64,000 nucleotides of DNA, from assembly GCF_021134715.1 (NCBI RefSeq), contig NC_060023.1, positions 11,594,001 through 11,658,000 of the forward strand. Reading direction: 5' to 3'. Made by a program: the position numbers and the translations under genes. The notes beneath the pieces were generated by a model. That model did no database searches and had not been told where the DNA came from. It worked only from the letters and a program-made list of their open reading frames with translations. Each line of letters starts with the position of its first letter. Position 1 is the first letter of the stretch. Shown piece after piece: positions 9,451 to 19,871 of this stretch. The DNA is from Daphnia pulex (lineage: Eukaryota; Arthropoda; Branchiopoda; Diplostraca; Daphniidae).

Positions 9451-10845
9451 TTAGCTGCTGATTCCATCCGTCTGAAGAACAATTCCGACCAGTGATGGGT
9501 CCGTCGTTACTTCACGATGATAAAACTTTCTGAAGGTGGACGCGGAGGCCCAATGACCCGCGCGCAAGACCGTATCAACCGAGATTCCAGCTGCGATTGC
9601 CTTCGAAGCCGCGGCCCCCCGTGTTGAGTGGGCCGAGAACATATTTATGTCTATTCCCGCCTCTCTCAAGACTTGTTTGATCCAGCCAGATATCGTTACG
9701 CTCTTGACCGGATTGTGCTGACCTACTGAGCTGATAAACAGCGAGCCCTCGTTATGAGGGCCCCTGAACGCCTCTGTTTTCAAAATGTAAGCTCGTAGGC
9801 ACGCAACCGGGTCCAGCAGCTCGTCATCTAGCTTTTCCAATGAGAAAGACTGCAGCGATCCTGCTTTCTGAGCCTTGCGGGGTCTGTTGAGGGCGAAGGA
9901 GACTCTATTTTCTGCGAATATAATGGACTTAAAATTTACCGACGCCAGGTCCGACGCTCGAAACAAGGTGGCCAGGGCCAAGAGTGTCGCTAATTTCGAC
10001 GCCAGCGCGCATAGAGAGAGGGCCGCATTTTCTTTTCTTTTGAGGTGAGACAGCACTGTATCTACATCCCAAACGGAGTCATACTTGGCTGCCGGTGGTT
10101 TTTTGTTGTAAATGCCTTTCATTAATAATAAAATCTTTGGATGTTGGCCCACTGGGAAGCCTTCAACCTTTTCTAGTGTGGCGGACAGGGCGGATCTATA
10201 CACATTGACCGTACTGTATGATTTTGACCTGGATTGCTCCGCCAAAAAGGCCGTTACCACGATCAAATCATTACACATGGGATCCGAACCCCTTCCCACA
10301 CACCAATCTGCCCAAATTCGCCAGGCACTACCGTACGCGCTGGTTGTATTTGATCTGATGGCCCCCACGAAAAGCTCGACCACTTCTCCCGAAAAACCTT
10401 GCTTTCCGTACATCGCCCTGACAATTTCCAGGCGACTAGCCGGAAGCCCGGAATGCTGCATAGTGGGTTCGTCTCCCCTTTGACCGATCTCAGCAGCCCT
10501 GGGCTCGGCCTCAAGACCCGAGGGGTGTCGCACGCCATGCTCAACAGCGTCGGGAACCACGGCTGAGCCGGCCAAAGTGGGCAGATCAATAAAATCGACG
10601 CTTTTTCCCTCCGCGCTTTCGACAGGCAATCCCGAATGACTGCGAATGGCGGGAACGCATATGCCCCTTTCAGCTCCGCCCAATTCAGAGAAAACGCATT
10701 CCATGCCCAGGCTCCGGGCTGTGGGTTCCAGGACACAAATTTTGGCAGCTGCGCGTTCCAGGGGTTCGCAAACAGGTCGATCGAGACCTTCCAAACTCTC
10801 CAAAGAGCTTGAAATGTCCTCGGATCCAGTTGCCAGTCGCTCCAA
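9451..10845 (-). CDS. DIRS tyrosine recombinase (YR integrase)
   Basis: 464 codons from the first ATG. The recombinase domain covers roughly residues 150-455. The catalytic residues are visible: Arg in FRASDL, the HxxR box in HSTRGAAAS, His in GHW and Tyr in RKFYHRE, so the enzyme looks intact. The family inserts DIRS circles into the genome. The N-terminal 190 or so codons overlap the gag-RT frame by 583 bp in another frame and are compositionally odd, so true translation may start later or by reinitiation or frameshifting within the overlap. Residues IRSNTTSAYGSAWRIWADWC mark the start of the core SAM-like DNA-binding region. Confidence 0.92.
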   Translation of the reverse strand: MERLATGSEDISSSLESLEGLDRPVCEPLERAAAKICVLEPTARSLGMECVFSELGGAERGICVPAIRSHSGLPVESAEGKSVDFIDLPTLAGSAVVPDAVEHGVRHPSGLEAEPRAAEIGQRGDEPTMQHSGLPASRLEIVRAMYGKQGFSGEVVELFVGAIRSNTTSAYGSAWRIWADWCVGRGSDPMCNDLIVVTAFLAEQSRSKSYSTVNVYRSALSATLEKVEGFPVGQHPKILLLMKGIYNKKPPAAKYDSVWDVDTVLSHLKRKENAALSLCALASKLATLLALATLFRASDLASVNFKSIIFAENRVSFALNRPRKAQKAGSLQSFSLEKLDDELLDPVACLRAYILKTEAFRGPHNEGSLFISSVGQHNPVKSVTISGWIKQVLREAGIDINMFSAHSTRGAAASKAIAAGISVDTVLRAGHWASASTFRKFYHREVTTDPSLVGIVLQTDGISS

Positions 10846-13634
10846 TCGATCCTCCTTCTCGACTCCCTGTCTGCGATAACGTTCAAAATTCCCGGTAAAT
10901 ACTGCGCCCTTAATGAAACATTTCGCTCCTCACACCAGCGCGCAACTTGGACGGCCAAACGCGTCAACGATTCGGAATGTGTGCCCCCTTTCTTATTGAT
11001 ATACGCAACGGCCGTTGTGTTGTCCAGTCTGAGCTCGACAGTGCAGTTCCTTTCAAATGCGGCGAACGATCTGAGCGCATTGAAGGCGCCCAACAACTCC
11101 AACTCATTGATGTGGCTTCCCGCCTCATCCTGTGACCACGTCATACCGGTGCGGAGACCGTTACACTCCGCCCCCCAGCCCGAAAGCGACGCGTCGGCAC
11201 AAATTGACATGATGGGCTCTGACTCAAACATAGACTGGCCTTCACCGGTGGCCAGGTTTTTTGCCCACCACTCTAACTCTTCTTTGGCTGCTCGTGAAAG
11301 GACAATTTTTCCCTGCAGGTTCCCTTCATTCGCTCTTGCGCCTTCTATATAAAGAGCTTGCACCTCTCTGTAGTGAGCCTGTGCAAACGGCACCGCTGTT
11401 GCCGCCCAGGTAAAACTGCCTAACAGACTCGCTAGCTCCCTCAGTGCTACCCTTGATCTTTTTGCCAATTCCGCACTCCTGGTTCCTATTGACTCGATCT
11501 TTTTTTCTGGCAAGCGGAACCGCATCAAAATTGAGTCGACCAACATGCCCAAAAATTCCATCAATTGGGCCGGAGTCTCTACAGACTTCTCCGAATTGAT
11601 CACAAAACCCAGAATTTGTAACAATTTTTTAATAAAATTTAGTTGCTCTACGATTACCCTCCTACACTGATTCAGCAGGATGATGTCATCGAGATAAATG
11701 ATCACCCTAAACCCGAGGCTCCTCAAGAAAGCTACCACTGGTTTTAAAAGCTTAGTGAACGCCCAAGGGGCAGAGGCCAGGCCGAAGCAAAGACAGGTAA
11801 ACTGGAACACTTCCCCTTCCCATATGAATTGAAGGAACTCGTGGAAATCACGATGGACGGGGACTGTCAAATACGCGTCTTTTAGGTCCAGCTTCACCAT
11901 CCAATCCCCTTTTACGATCAAGTGCCTGAGCGAGGCCAGGTTCTCCATCTTAAAGTGTCTATATACCACAAATTGATTGAGACTTTTCAAATTAATTATA
12001 GGTCTAAATCCTCCCGACTGTTTCTTTATAATGAACATCTGGCTGACAAACCGGATCGTACTGGCCCTTACCGCCGCTCCTTTTTGAATTAACGACCTAA
12101 CTTCGTCCCGCCCAATGTTCAATTGCTCTTCTCCCATTCGTGCGTTCGACGGAAAATTAAGCATCGTGGGAGGTGACTCGAACTCAAGTTCCAGCCCGTT
12201 CCTGACCACACTAAGGATCCAAGGATCGGCTGAAATAAGTCCCCAAGCTCTCCAAAAATGTCTTATTCTTCCACCAATAATACTTAAAGCTATTGGGGGA
12301 GGGGAGCTAGAAAGGGAATATATTAAATCTATTGCGTACCTATTGTCGCTCCAATCCTGTTGGTTGTTATTCCATCGGCTAGCCGATCCGGGCCCTTGGC
12401 GGCCCTGATCACCTACGCCGTGTCCGGTACCTCGGGAGTCTGGTTGCTGAAAACGGACGGCATGCCGTTGGTTACCGTTGTCATCTCGGATGTTACCGGC
12501 TCCGCCACTGCTGTGGTTGGTCTGCCGGCCTCGGTAACTGCTCTGCTGATCGTGGGAAGAGGGTAAGGAGACACGTTCTTTGACTGGCAGCTTGCCCTTT
12601 CTCTGCCCTCCTACGTCCAGGTCGACCAGCTCTCTGACGAAACGCCCACTTTTCGATAGCCTCTTCATGACGGAGCTCCCGAACAGATCTTTTCCTTCAC
12701 TGACTTCAAAAATTTCACGGTCTTCTAGAAGCGGAATGATCGCAGGGCCCACTATCTCCAAGATGTTCCGACGGCGCAAGTCAGAAACGTCAAAATAGGA
12801 TCTTCCGATTAACTCAGCCAAATGACGGACTGCTTTACCCGCATCTCCTTCCAACTCTTTGGACTCCAAAAACGCAAGCACTGAGAAAACTGGGAGCATG
12901 GATTGCTGCACTTTGTAAAGAGTCTTCTCAACTTCATTGACTCCTTTTCCGGTTGATGGGCCTAACAACTTTTGCAATTTTAAGTGCATCTCGAAGTCGA
13001 TTGACGGGACCTTAAAGTCCATGCTGTCTTCCACATCCAATCTGTATTTGGATTTCAGCTGCCCAACTCTCTTGTTGCTCGCTCCTCTTCTCAGTCTTTT
13101 CAGCATGCGCCTGCTCTGCTTGATTGAAGGCTTGAGTCTTTTCTTCCTACTACTTTTTGGGGCGTGCTGAGCTTCTATGAAGGAGGCTAGCTGTAACAGG
13201 GCCTGCCCCACCGCTGGAATCGGTCTCTCCTGAGCCACTCCGTCTGCTGCTGCCACTCCGTCTGCTGCTGCCACTCCGTTTGCTGCTGCCACACCGTTTG
13301 CTGCTGCCACGGCCCCCGCCGGAGCAACCATTCCGCCTGCATCACCATCTCTTCCTTGGGCTGGGACTTCTTCCCCGGCTCCACCCAAAGTTGCACGAAT
13401 AAGATTTGACAGTGCTACTGAGGCTGCGGCAGCACTCCCTGAACCACTCGCCTTCGGATTGCTGGGATTTTTTTGGATACGATCGGGGGACGTGTCCCTT
13501 TTACTGCCCTTCTTCCTACGTGATGCGACGTACGAGTCGGTGGACGAGGCGTCCGAAGTGTCTGTCGAAGACGACGAACTTGAAGATTCACTAGAACTAG
13601 AAGCTTCCGATTCCCTACGCCTTTTATTCCCCAT
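10263..13634 (-). CDS. DIRS Gag - reverse transcriptase - RNase H polyprotein
   Basis: 1123 codons in one frame. Residues 1-440 form the Gag-like part: a serine-rich basic N terminus, alanine-rich repeats (VAAANG/VAAADG type) and an RG/N/Q-rich end. The reverse transcriptase follows (about 480-720), with LKDAYLTVPVH, CFGLASAPWAF and the catalytic YLDD. RNase H comes next (about 800-930), with the acidic residues in SICADASLSGWG, ELELLGAF and LRLDNTTAV. The C-terminal region (WKVSIDLFANPWN) is typical of DIRS/Pat-type RNase H tails. Gag and RT are usually separate in DIRS1; here they are fused in one open frame. No stop or frameshift was seen. Confidence 0.93.
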   Translation of the reverse strand: MGNKRRRESEASSSSESSSSSSSTDTSDASSTDSYVASRRKKGSKRDTSPDRIQKNPSNPKASGSGSAAAASVALSNLIRATLGGAGEEVPAQGRDGDAGGMVAPAGAVAAANGVAAANGVAAADGVAAADGVAQERPIPAVGQALLQLASFIEAQHAPKSSRKKRLKPSIKQSRRMLKRLRRGASNKRVGQLKSKYRLDVEDSMDFKVPSIDFEMHLKLQKLLGPSTGKGVNEVEKTLYKVQQSMLPVFSVLAFLESKELEGDAGKAVRHLAELIGRSYFDVSDLRRRNILEIVGPAIIPLLEDREIFEVSEGKDLFGSSVMKRLSKSGRFVRELVDLDVGGQRKGKLPVKERVSLPSSHDQQSSYRGRQTNHSSGGAGNIRDDNGNQRHAVRFQQPDSRGTGHGVGDQGRQGPGSASRWNNNQQDWSDNRYAIDLIYSLSSSPPPIALSIIGGRIRHFWRAWGLISADPWILSVVRNGLELEFESPPTMLNFPSNARMGEEQLNIGRDEVRSLIQKGAAVRASTIRFVSQMFIIKKQSGGFRPIINLKSLNQFVVYRHFKMENLASLRHLIVKGDWMVKLDLKDAYLTVPVHRDFHEFLQFIWEGEVFQFTCLCFGLASAPWAFTKLLKPVVAFLRSLGFRVIIYLDDIILLNQCRRVIVEQLNFIKKLLQILGFVINSEKSVETPAQLMEFLGMLVDSILMRFRLPEKKIESIGTRSAELAKRSRVALRELASLLGSFTWAATAVPFAQAHYREVQALYIEGARANEGNLQGKIVLSRAAKEELEWWAKNLATGEGQSMFESEPIMSICADASLSGWGAECNGLRTGMTWSQDEAGSHINELELLGAFNALRSFAAFERNCTVELRLDNTTAVAYINKKGGTHSESLTRLAVQVARWCEERNVSLRAQYLPGILNVIADRESRRRIDWSDWQLDPRTFQALWRVWKVSIDLFANPWNAQLPKFVSWNPQPGAWAWNAFSLNWAELKGAYAFPPFAVIRDCLSKARREKASILLICPLWPAQPWFPTLLSMACDTPRVLRPSPGLLRSVKGETNPLCSIPGFRLVAWKLSGRCTESKVFREKWSSFSWGPSDQIQPARTVVPGEFGQIGVWEGVRIPCVMI

Positions 13635-13722
13635 CTTGCAATCGAACTTTCACAAAATAATTAACTGGTAAAGAACTACCGAAAACTGCGACTGCTCCCC
13701 GTCAACAGCTAGAATGGTCTGT

Positions 13723-13827
13723 GGAGGCGACGGCCGGTTACTCCCCTTTTTCCCTACCCCCCTTTAAAACAGCTGTCTCAATACAAGGTCAACACAAGTT
13801 CAAATCGATTAGTAAATCGATATGTAC
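13723..13827 (-). repeat. DIRS 5' inverted terminal repeat
   Basis: An 85-bp core (13723-13807) is the exact mirror of the 3' repeat core. The outer 20 bp (ATTAGTAAATCGATATGTAC) matches the second half of the internal complementary region. Confidence 0.85.
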
Positions 13828-14129
13828 AATTAGAATTCTGATGTTTTGACTTTGACCATGTTGTTTGGGGAGCAGATCAGCAGTTGCAAGCAGTAGAACT
13901 TTGTTGGAAATTAAAGCGGCGTTGCCAATATACGCAACTCAACCGCCTAATTTAAAAAATACGAAAAAACTGATAAAGCACACATAAGCATGACAATGTT
14001 AAATTTACCATAGATAATTAATTAAATTGAACTTACCTCTTTTTTTCGTGAGGGATGCGTATATATCATATAGTTGAGAGTTAGGAATTTGAAAACTGAT
14101 GTACTTTATTACGAGTTCACATGTGTAGT
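13828..14129. other. Spacer between DIRS element and TRMT44, no gene seen
   Basis: AT-rich. The short frame at 14005-14196 overlaps the 3' end of TRMT44 in another frame and is not credible. Confidence 0.6.
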
Positions 14130-16196
14130 TCAATGGAGATAGCGACACAAATCTTGATTTAAGGGACACCCATCGGGATGATTTACAAAAAACCAACAGA
14201 TTCTTGTTTTTACATCCGTTCGGGCATTGGTATCTAGGCGGGACCTCTTATTCTTAGTTGCTTTAGTATGCTTCTGTTGATTTCGCCATTCCTCAACCGA
14301 CAACTCCTTGGGAGAACGAAAACGAACGCACTTGTTTTGCACAACAAAAATGTGAGAGTGGTTTCGCAATAAAGTCTGAATTCCTCCGCACTCGCTTTTT
14401 AACTGATCGAAATCTTTGAAGTCCTGACGAACCAGTGTCACCAAATCTGTTAAGTTAATTTCCCCACCCGAATTCCATTCCCCTGGTTGATTCCGGGTTC
14501 CGCAATCAAGTAAACACTTAGCCGTCAAGTTAATAAACGAATCTTGAATACTTCGCTCAACCCGTGTACAATTGCGGATAAGTTCTACGGCGGAACGGGG
14601 CTGGAACTTGGTTTCTTCAACACCTTCTTTACTCAAAGCAATCATACTAGATTTGGCCTTTAATAGATCGGCCCACTCGGACTCGCTCTTTGATTGAATG
14701 GACCCCACAAAACACGTACGCCTTGTGGAAGGAATTCGCATCCTGTCTTCTTCTACTTGATACCCGCAGCTACGTCCTATTTCACCAACAAAGCGCAAGT
14801 ACTCAAAATAACGGGAACTATTGGCCGCATTGAACTTTTCGCGCTGAAATTTACCCCAAAATGAAAAAGGACAACAAGGCAATACCCAATAACGAGTGGG
14901 CAAACGTTCTGGCTGCCTCTTGATCGAACTCTGCAATGCCATAACAGCGATCCAAGGAGTTAATTCATCCGAGTGATTTCCAAGAAGCCAGTCAAATTCG
15001 AGGAAGAAAGTATCTTCCGACGCTATCAGAGTAGAGACCTTAAAAGAGATATCAGGTAAAGGGTAAATTAGAAAATTGTAATTGATGTAAGACACCTCTT
15101 TACCTCGAGTTTGATTTCTGGTGGATATAAGGACCAAATCCTGCGAGCTCGAATATCAATTCCTTTACCGGGGTATCCCTCCGATGTCAAAAGATAAACC
15201 AAAAGGCCGTTGCCACAACCAATATCAATAAAGGTTTGTCTATAATCAGAATCTAATTTGAGTTGCTCTTGCTCCTGACGCCATATAAGTATCAAATATG
15301 AGGCAATGGCTACGTCCTCGTGAATAAACTTTTGAGGGTCTGTACACTCAGGCCAAACCTAGATTCAATTTATGTACCGTTAAAGTAAGAAAGTAATACA
15401 GAACGTTGAATAATACCTTAGTGATGTTAGGGACGTATTTCTTCTTCAACTCTTGATAAAGATTGTTATAAGCCTCCAAAGATACCAAACGAATAGATTC
15501 AACGGCAGAGTGCTGCTCATCCATCTCTGCATGCCACTTTCTCAATTTAGGCAATACGTTTTGCAACAGCCAATCGCCCTTGATATCGCTTCTTTAAAAC
15601 AAAAGGAGATCGTTGCAAATTAGAGCGAAAATTTTTTTAAGTAATATACACTGATATGGTTTACTTGAAAACATTAAGCTCAATGTCTGATGAACCAAGC
15701 ACAACAGCATAAGGGCAAGGGGAAATAAGGTGTTCAATCTCACCTTCAACAGGTGCACTCAGTGGTACATAAACAGCACATTTCAATTTGAAATCTAAGA
15801 TAAAAAATCAAATGACAATTATAAGCAAATGTATTAAAAATTGAAAAGATATCACATCACACCTATAATTTCAAGCTCTAAAATGGTCTGATGGCGACTC
15901 TTCTGCTTGGGTAAACATTTCCTGATGGAAGCTAAGCATGTATTTTCTTGATGCTCTTCAATACTCCAATGTTCTGATTTTGACCACTTCATGCCATCCA
16001 TTTTTTTTTCTAGTTCTATCTCGTCAAGTCCAATCAGTACTAGATGTTTTTCAATAATTTCTTGCCAGGAGAGAAATTGAGACACACATTTCCAATTAGC
16101 TATTGATGCAACACCTGACAAGCGTTTGTTGACTACATGTGGCTTTTGACTCCAGACCTTCAGGGTATTCCAGAATCTTTCAGCCATATTTTCCAT
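14130..16196 (-). CDS. TRMT44: tRNA (uracil-2'-O)-methyltransferase TRMT44
   Basis: Five coding exons (16196-15863, 15794-15665, 15591-15417, 15358-15104, 15038-14130) keep frame and give 600 residues; yeast Trm44 has 567. Exon 4 carries the SAM-binding motif (FIDIGCGNGLLVYLL) followed by GKGIDIRARRIW. Exon 5 carries FDWLLGNHSDELTPWI and LPCCPFSFWGKF, characteristic of Trm44. The C terminus ends in a CCCH-type zinc motif (C-x9-C-x6-C-x3-H). The family adds the 2'-O-methyl of Um44 in certain serine tRNAs in the cytoplasm. The ATG lies only 13 bp after the stop codon of LYRM9 on the same strand, so its leader overlaps LYRM9 or both are read from one transcript. Confidence 0.95.
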
Positions 16197-16209
16197 ATTA
16201 ATTTTCTGT

Positions 16210-16839
16210 TTACTTTTTGGGACAGTACTGAAAGAAGGAAAACAATACTTTCAATTTTGATTCAACAGTTCAATTATTGAATATATCAATTAAGAATTAA
16301 CTACCTTATTCAAAATCCACTTTGAATCTTCGACAGCACGCTGCATTATTTTTCTAATCCTTTCAGCATCAGTTTCTTCAGCATGTTGACCAAAACCCTG
16401 GTGAATAAAGATAACGGAGGGCAAAGATCAAGTTATGTTGTATATGTTCCAACCCATTGGCGATAAAAAATATATTACGAGACGTATCTCCATTCTTCAG
16501 TTTATATCATACTATAGGCTACTGACAGTCGCATCTACTTATACTATATCGAATACTTTTTTCAATTTTTCTGGACACAAGGTATTGGAAAACGTATTAA
16601 AATTAACAACTGTTGTCTAAATGAAGTGTGTACGATAATAGTTTTTAACATACCTGGCGAACAAAATTAATGTAATAAGACTGTGTGTTTTTTGGAAGCT
16701 TACGACACTCTCGAATTAAAAACTTGTACAAATGTTTCGCATTAAGCGAATTACTGGAATTAGATGAGCAGAGCAATAACGACGTGGTCCACATTTTTTC
16801 AGAATCAAGTTTTCTTCTGCTAGAATTCAACGTTGCCAA
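16210..16839 (-). CDS. LYRM9: LYR motif-containing protein 9
   Basis: Exons 16839-16654, 16397-16305 and 16210-16227 give 98 residues, close to the usual small LYRM size. LYKFLIRECRKLP is the LYR-type first helix (LYR to LYK). ERIRKIMQRAVEDSKWILNK matches the C-terminal helix of LYRM9. The last exon is only 18 bp (YCPKK, stop). LYR proteins are mitochondrial and bind acyl carrier protein while helping assemble Fe-S or respiratory complexes; LYRM9's own client is not established. It sits head-to-head with the dehydrogenase at 16890 and immediately ahead of TRMT44. Confidence 0.92.
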
Positions 16840-16889
16840 ACATATTCAACGTCTATAATTTTACCGGGTTATTTAAAAATCTGTTCCGG
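16840..16889. promoter_or_regulatory. 50-bp divergent promoter between LYRM9 and the dehydrogenase
   Basis: Only 50 bases separate the two start codons, so core promoter and leaders must overlap the interval or the first exons. It contains an AT-rich stretch (TTATTTAAAAATC). No other motif is clear. Confidence 0.6.
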
Positions 16890-18648
16890 ATGGATTCCGA
16901 AATCGTTCTTGTTACGGGTAAGCACATTACATCTATTGACGTATTAATAATTAATTGTCAATATTTATTTCGAGTACAATTCATTCCCTTCCATTGAGTA
17001 CAAAATGTTGGCAACATAATTGTTTACTTTGGTTATCGGCTTAAAGAGGACTTCATGGTTATCAAAATGTGGCTTGGCTCACGCACGCAATCGTTCGATA
17101 AAATGCTGATAATAAAGTATGATGAACTGCTTAAAACATAAACTAAGTTTATTTTGGGAACAAAAAAAAAATACAAACAAATAATAATTTTGCTAAATAC
17201 TATGTAGGACTTGCAAGAAAACTACACCCTAAATTTTAATTTTTAAAGTGCTCACAGATTTATGGTACAGGTCCACTTGAAGATTTTTTAATTCTTATAT
17301 TTAGGGGGCCAAGGATTTCTTGGGCAACACATTATTCGTTTGTTGCAGCAAGACGAAAGAGTGGCAGAGATTCGCGTTCTAGACAAAGAAGTGCTAACTA
17401 ATCGCATTGGTACAATTAGAATTTACACATACATCAAATTTCTCCAATTTTCATTTTCCTTCTAAAATAATTAGGTTATGAGGAGAAAAAGGTTTTAAAA
17501 TCGTTCGTGGCTGACATTACCAAACCAGAAACGATGAGTCTTGACATTTTCGACGGCGTACATTGCGTCATTCACGCAGCTGCAGAAACTGGATTTAGTC
17601 ATTTCCCATCCGCCGAAGTAATGGAGGAAGTCAACGTCAATGGTATTTGTATGGTAATAATCAATACCTGCACTGATTCCCCAGGACACGTGTTTCCCAA
17701 TTACTATAGGCACTCGTCACGTCATCCACAAATGCATTGCAGCAAATGTCGGCTGCCTAGTTTTCACGAGCACGACTCACGTGGTGATACCAAAAAAAGA
17801 TCCTTTGTTCTTGGCTGCCGAGCACTTGGCCAAGTCGCCACCTAAAGATGGCTATCTATTTGGCCACTATGGACGAACCAAGTACGAAGCAGAGAACCTT
17901 GTGAAGGAAGCCAATGGAATTGAATTGTCAGACGGTACTAATCCTCCTATTTATCGCTGTAAAATGAAATTAAGAAAACCAAAATCTATTCACGACGACA
18001 TCAGGTTCGGGGAATTTAGCCACGGTTTGTCTTCGCCCAACTCTTCTTTACGGAGAATTAGACCCTTATTACGTCACTCATGCTTTGAAGATCGCCAAAG
18101 ATCACGGCGGATGTTTGTACAGGATCGGATGGGGTGGTGAAAGAATTCAAGTCACGTACGCTGGTTCGTGAAGACATGAATAAAACAAAGAAGTTAATTT
18201 AAAAAACGCTACAGTAATCAATTTTTGAAAAAAAAAAACAGGAAATGCCGCCTGGGCTCACATACTTGCAAAGAATCAATTATTGGAAAACCCATCGACC
18301 GTTGGCGGAGAAGTCATGTTCATCACGGACGACACGGTCATTCAGAATGCCTTTGAATTTATTGATCCATTTTTGAAGGCTAGATCGATGAGGACCTCGT
18401 CGATTGTCTATCCGGCTACTCTTGCTGTAATATTTGTCCTTTTTCTTTATTTCGTGTCGCGTATGCTACGACCATTGGTGCACCTCAAAAACCCCTTTCC
18501 GCATCCAGCGACATTGTACTTCATTGTTTGTTTCTACTGCTTCAATCGGCTCAAGGCTACTCTCCGTCTCGGCTACAAACCTATTTACAACCCTGAAGAA
18601 TCAATAAGTAAGTCACTTGAATATTACAAAAATGTTCCTCTCTCCTAG
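16890..18648 (+). CDS. 3-beta-hydroxysteroid dehydrogenase-like short-chain dehydrogenase
   Basis: Six exons (16890-16917, 17305-17409, 17475-17642, 17710-17934, 18005-18163, 18242-18648) splice in frame to 363 residues. The NAD(P)-binding motif is split by the first intron (LVTG-GQGFLGQH). The catalytic YxxxK is in HYGRTKYEAEN, and LRPTLLYGELDPYYV plus IGWGGERIQVTYAGNAAWAH are typical of the 3-beta-HSD family. A hydrophobic helix near residues 295-315 (ATLAVIFVLFLYFV) fits membrane anchoring in the ER. The substrate cannot be told; a sterol or ecdysteroid-related role is possible. The single long frame at 17781-18140 reads through an intron and is only part of the gene. Confidence 0.92.
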
Positions 18649-18764
18649 GCCCCATGGTCTTTATTTGCTGTCAACAAGTTTGCATAATTATAATAATTAG
18701 ACATTGTATAATGTATATTAGGAATATTATTCAACCCAAGAAATAGTAATATATGTGGGATAGA

Positions 18765-19442
18765 CTATTTTTTAGTCTGACTGTGTTTTTCAATCTTTTG
18801 AACATTCTTTTGAATAAGTTCCTTGAGAATTGAATTGGAATCTTTGGTGCAAAAATGGGCAATACAACATTCTAAATTGCTACCAGTCAGTTTGAATTCA
18901 GGCATGGTACATTTTTTACAGTGGCTTGATGGAATCACATTGTGTGCAGTTAAATTAGAATGAACTAAAAACTCGAAAAGACCCAATGGGGTCTGAGAAA
19001 ACAACTCATTACAGGTATCACAAAAAATCACAGACTGATGCTGTGTTTTCTCATTCCAGCAAAGAATTTTAGAAATCTGAATAGAAAGAAGGTGAAGGTC
19101 TGAGTTTTGGTAGCGAAGATGGGACCTCTTGCATGTGTGAAGGCGGACAACTTTAAATGGAAATTTCTGTACAAACACTGTGATGGGATCCGTACAATTT
19201 AAACAAATCTCCACACTGTGCCAAGGTAAGTTTTGGGAGTGGTTGCCAAGGTCTACCAAGGAACAGAATGACTGATTGCAGTTGTAGCATTGGTAATTCT
19301 TCTCTATAGCTGGGGACTCTCCAGCCAATCGATGATGAACTGCATCTGTTTCTAGGTCATTAAAAAAACTGCTCAAGTATTTTGAACTACTAAACAAATA
19401 TTTGGTTTGTAAAAGATCACACGCCGTTCTGAGAATATGCAT
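18765..19442 (-). CDS. Cys/His-rich zinc-finger-like protein, paralogue 1
   Basis: A 225-codon frame with regularly spaced Cys and His: CYNCNQSF...H-S, HSVEICLNC, HTCKRSH, CDTCNEL, HCKKCTMPEF and a final C...H..C. It aligns along its length with the neighbour at 19872-20453, sharing (D/E)-DAVHHRL near the start, HSxE-CLxC and CxKC-x-PEFxL. The pairs resemble C2H2-type fingers but do not fit the classical spacing, and I do not recognise a named family. A 5' exon may exist: ATGAGTATTCAG...GAAG with a GTAAGA donor lies just upstream (19475-19500). Confidence 0.65.
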   Translation of the reverse strand: MHILRTACDLLQTKYLFSSSKYLSSFFNDLETDAVHHRLAGESPAIEKNYQCYNCNQSFCSLVDLGNHSQNLPWHSVEICLNCTDPITVFVQKFPFKVVRLHTCKRSHLRYQNSDLHLLSIQISKILCWNEKTQHQSVIFCDTCNELFSQTPLGLFEFLVHSNLTAHNVIPSSHCKKCTMPEFKLTGSNLECCIAHFCTKDSNSILKELIQKNVQKIEKHSQTKK

Positions 19443-19871
19443 TGGTAAAATGTCTGGAGGTCAAGGGAAATAATTCTTACCTTCAATTCCGCCTGAATAC
19501 TCATCCATCTATATTCTTCCAAAGTCCAGCAAAGACTTGAAAAAATTCAGAGGAAAACTGAACACGGGCGTGTTCAGTCAAACCATAAAGCTTAGCAGTA
19601 CATATGTATAATTCAGCACGCCATATATGAATAGAGGTCAATGTTTTTATCTGTATTCTTTTTTTCCCGTGTGTCCCGAATTTTTTGTTGATAAACATTA
19701 GAAATTTCCTTAACGACTAAACATTGTTGCCAAACATCACAAAAACATCTGGGTGTGTCAATTTGTAGACATGTAAATCGCGGGTTTTTTTGTTAATAAG
19801 GAGGATAGGGAAGTAGTTAAACATAAAAGAAAAAACATTTCATGATAAACAGGCGCAAAAAAGAACGATTT

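Larger units (their letters stand above)
8693..13827 (-). mobile_element. DIRS1-like tyrosine-recombinase retrotransposon, about 5.1 kb
   Basis: The element reads on the minus strand. It contains a gag-RT-RNase H frame and an overlapping tyrosine recombinase frame. An 85-bp inverted repeat occurs at both ends (13723-13807 and 8754-8838). An internal complementary region (9192-9295) matches the outer end of the left-hand repeat followed by the outer end of the right-hand repeat. That end-to-end junction is diagnostic of DIRS1 elements, whose cDNA is thought to be completed through a circular intermediate and integrated by the recombinase without target duplication. All frames are uninterrupted, so the copy may be young and active. 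Confidence 0.93.

Noticed and set aside
17781-18140. 119-codon frame within the dehydrogenase
   Set aside because: It reads through an intron; splicing at 17934/18005 restores the family sequence.
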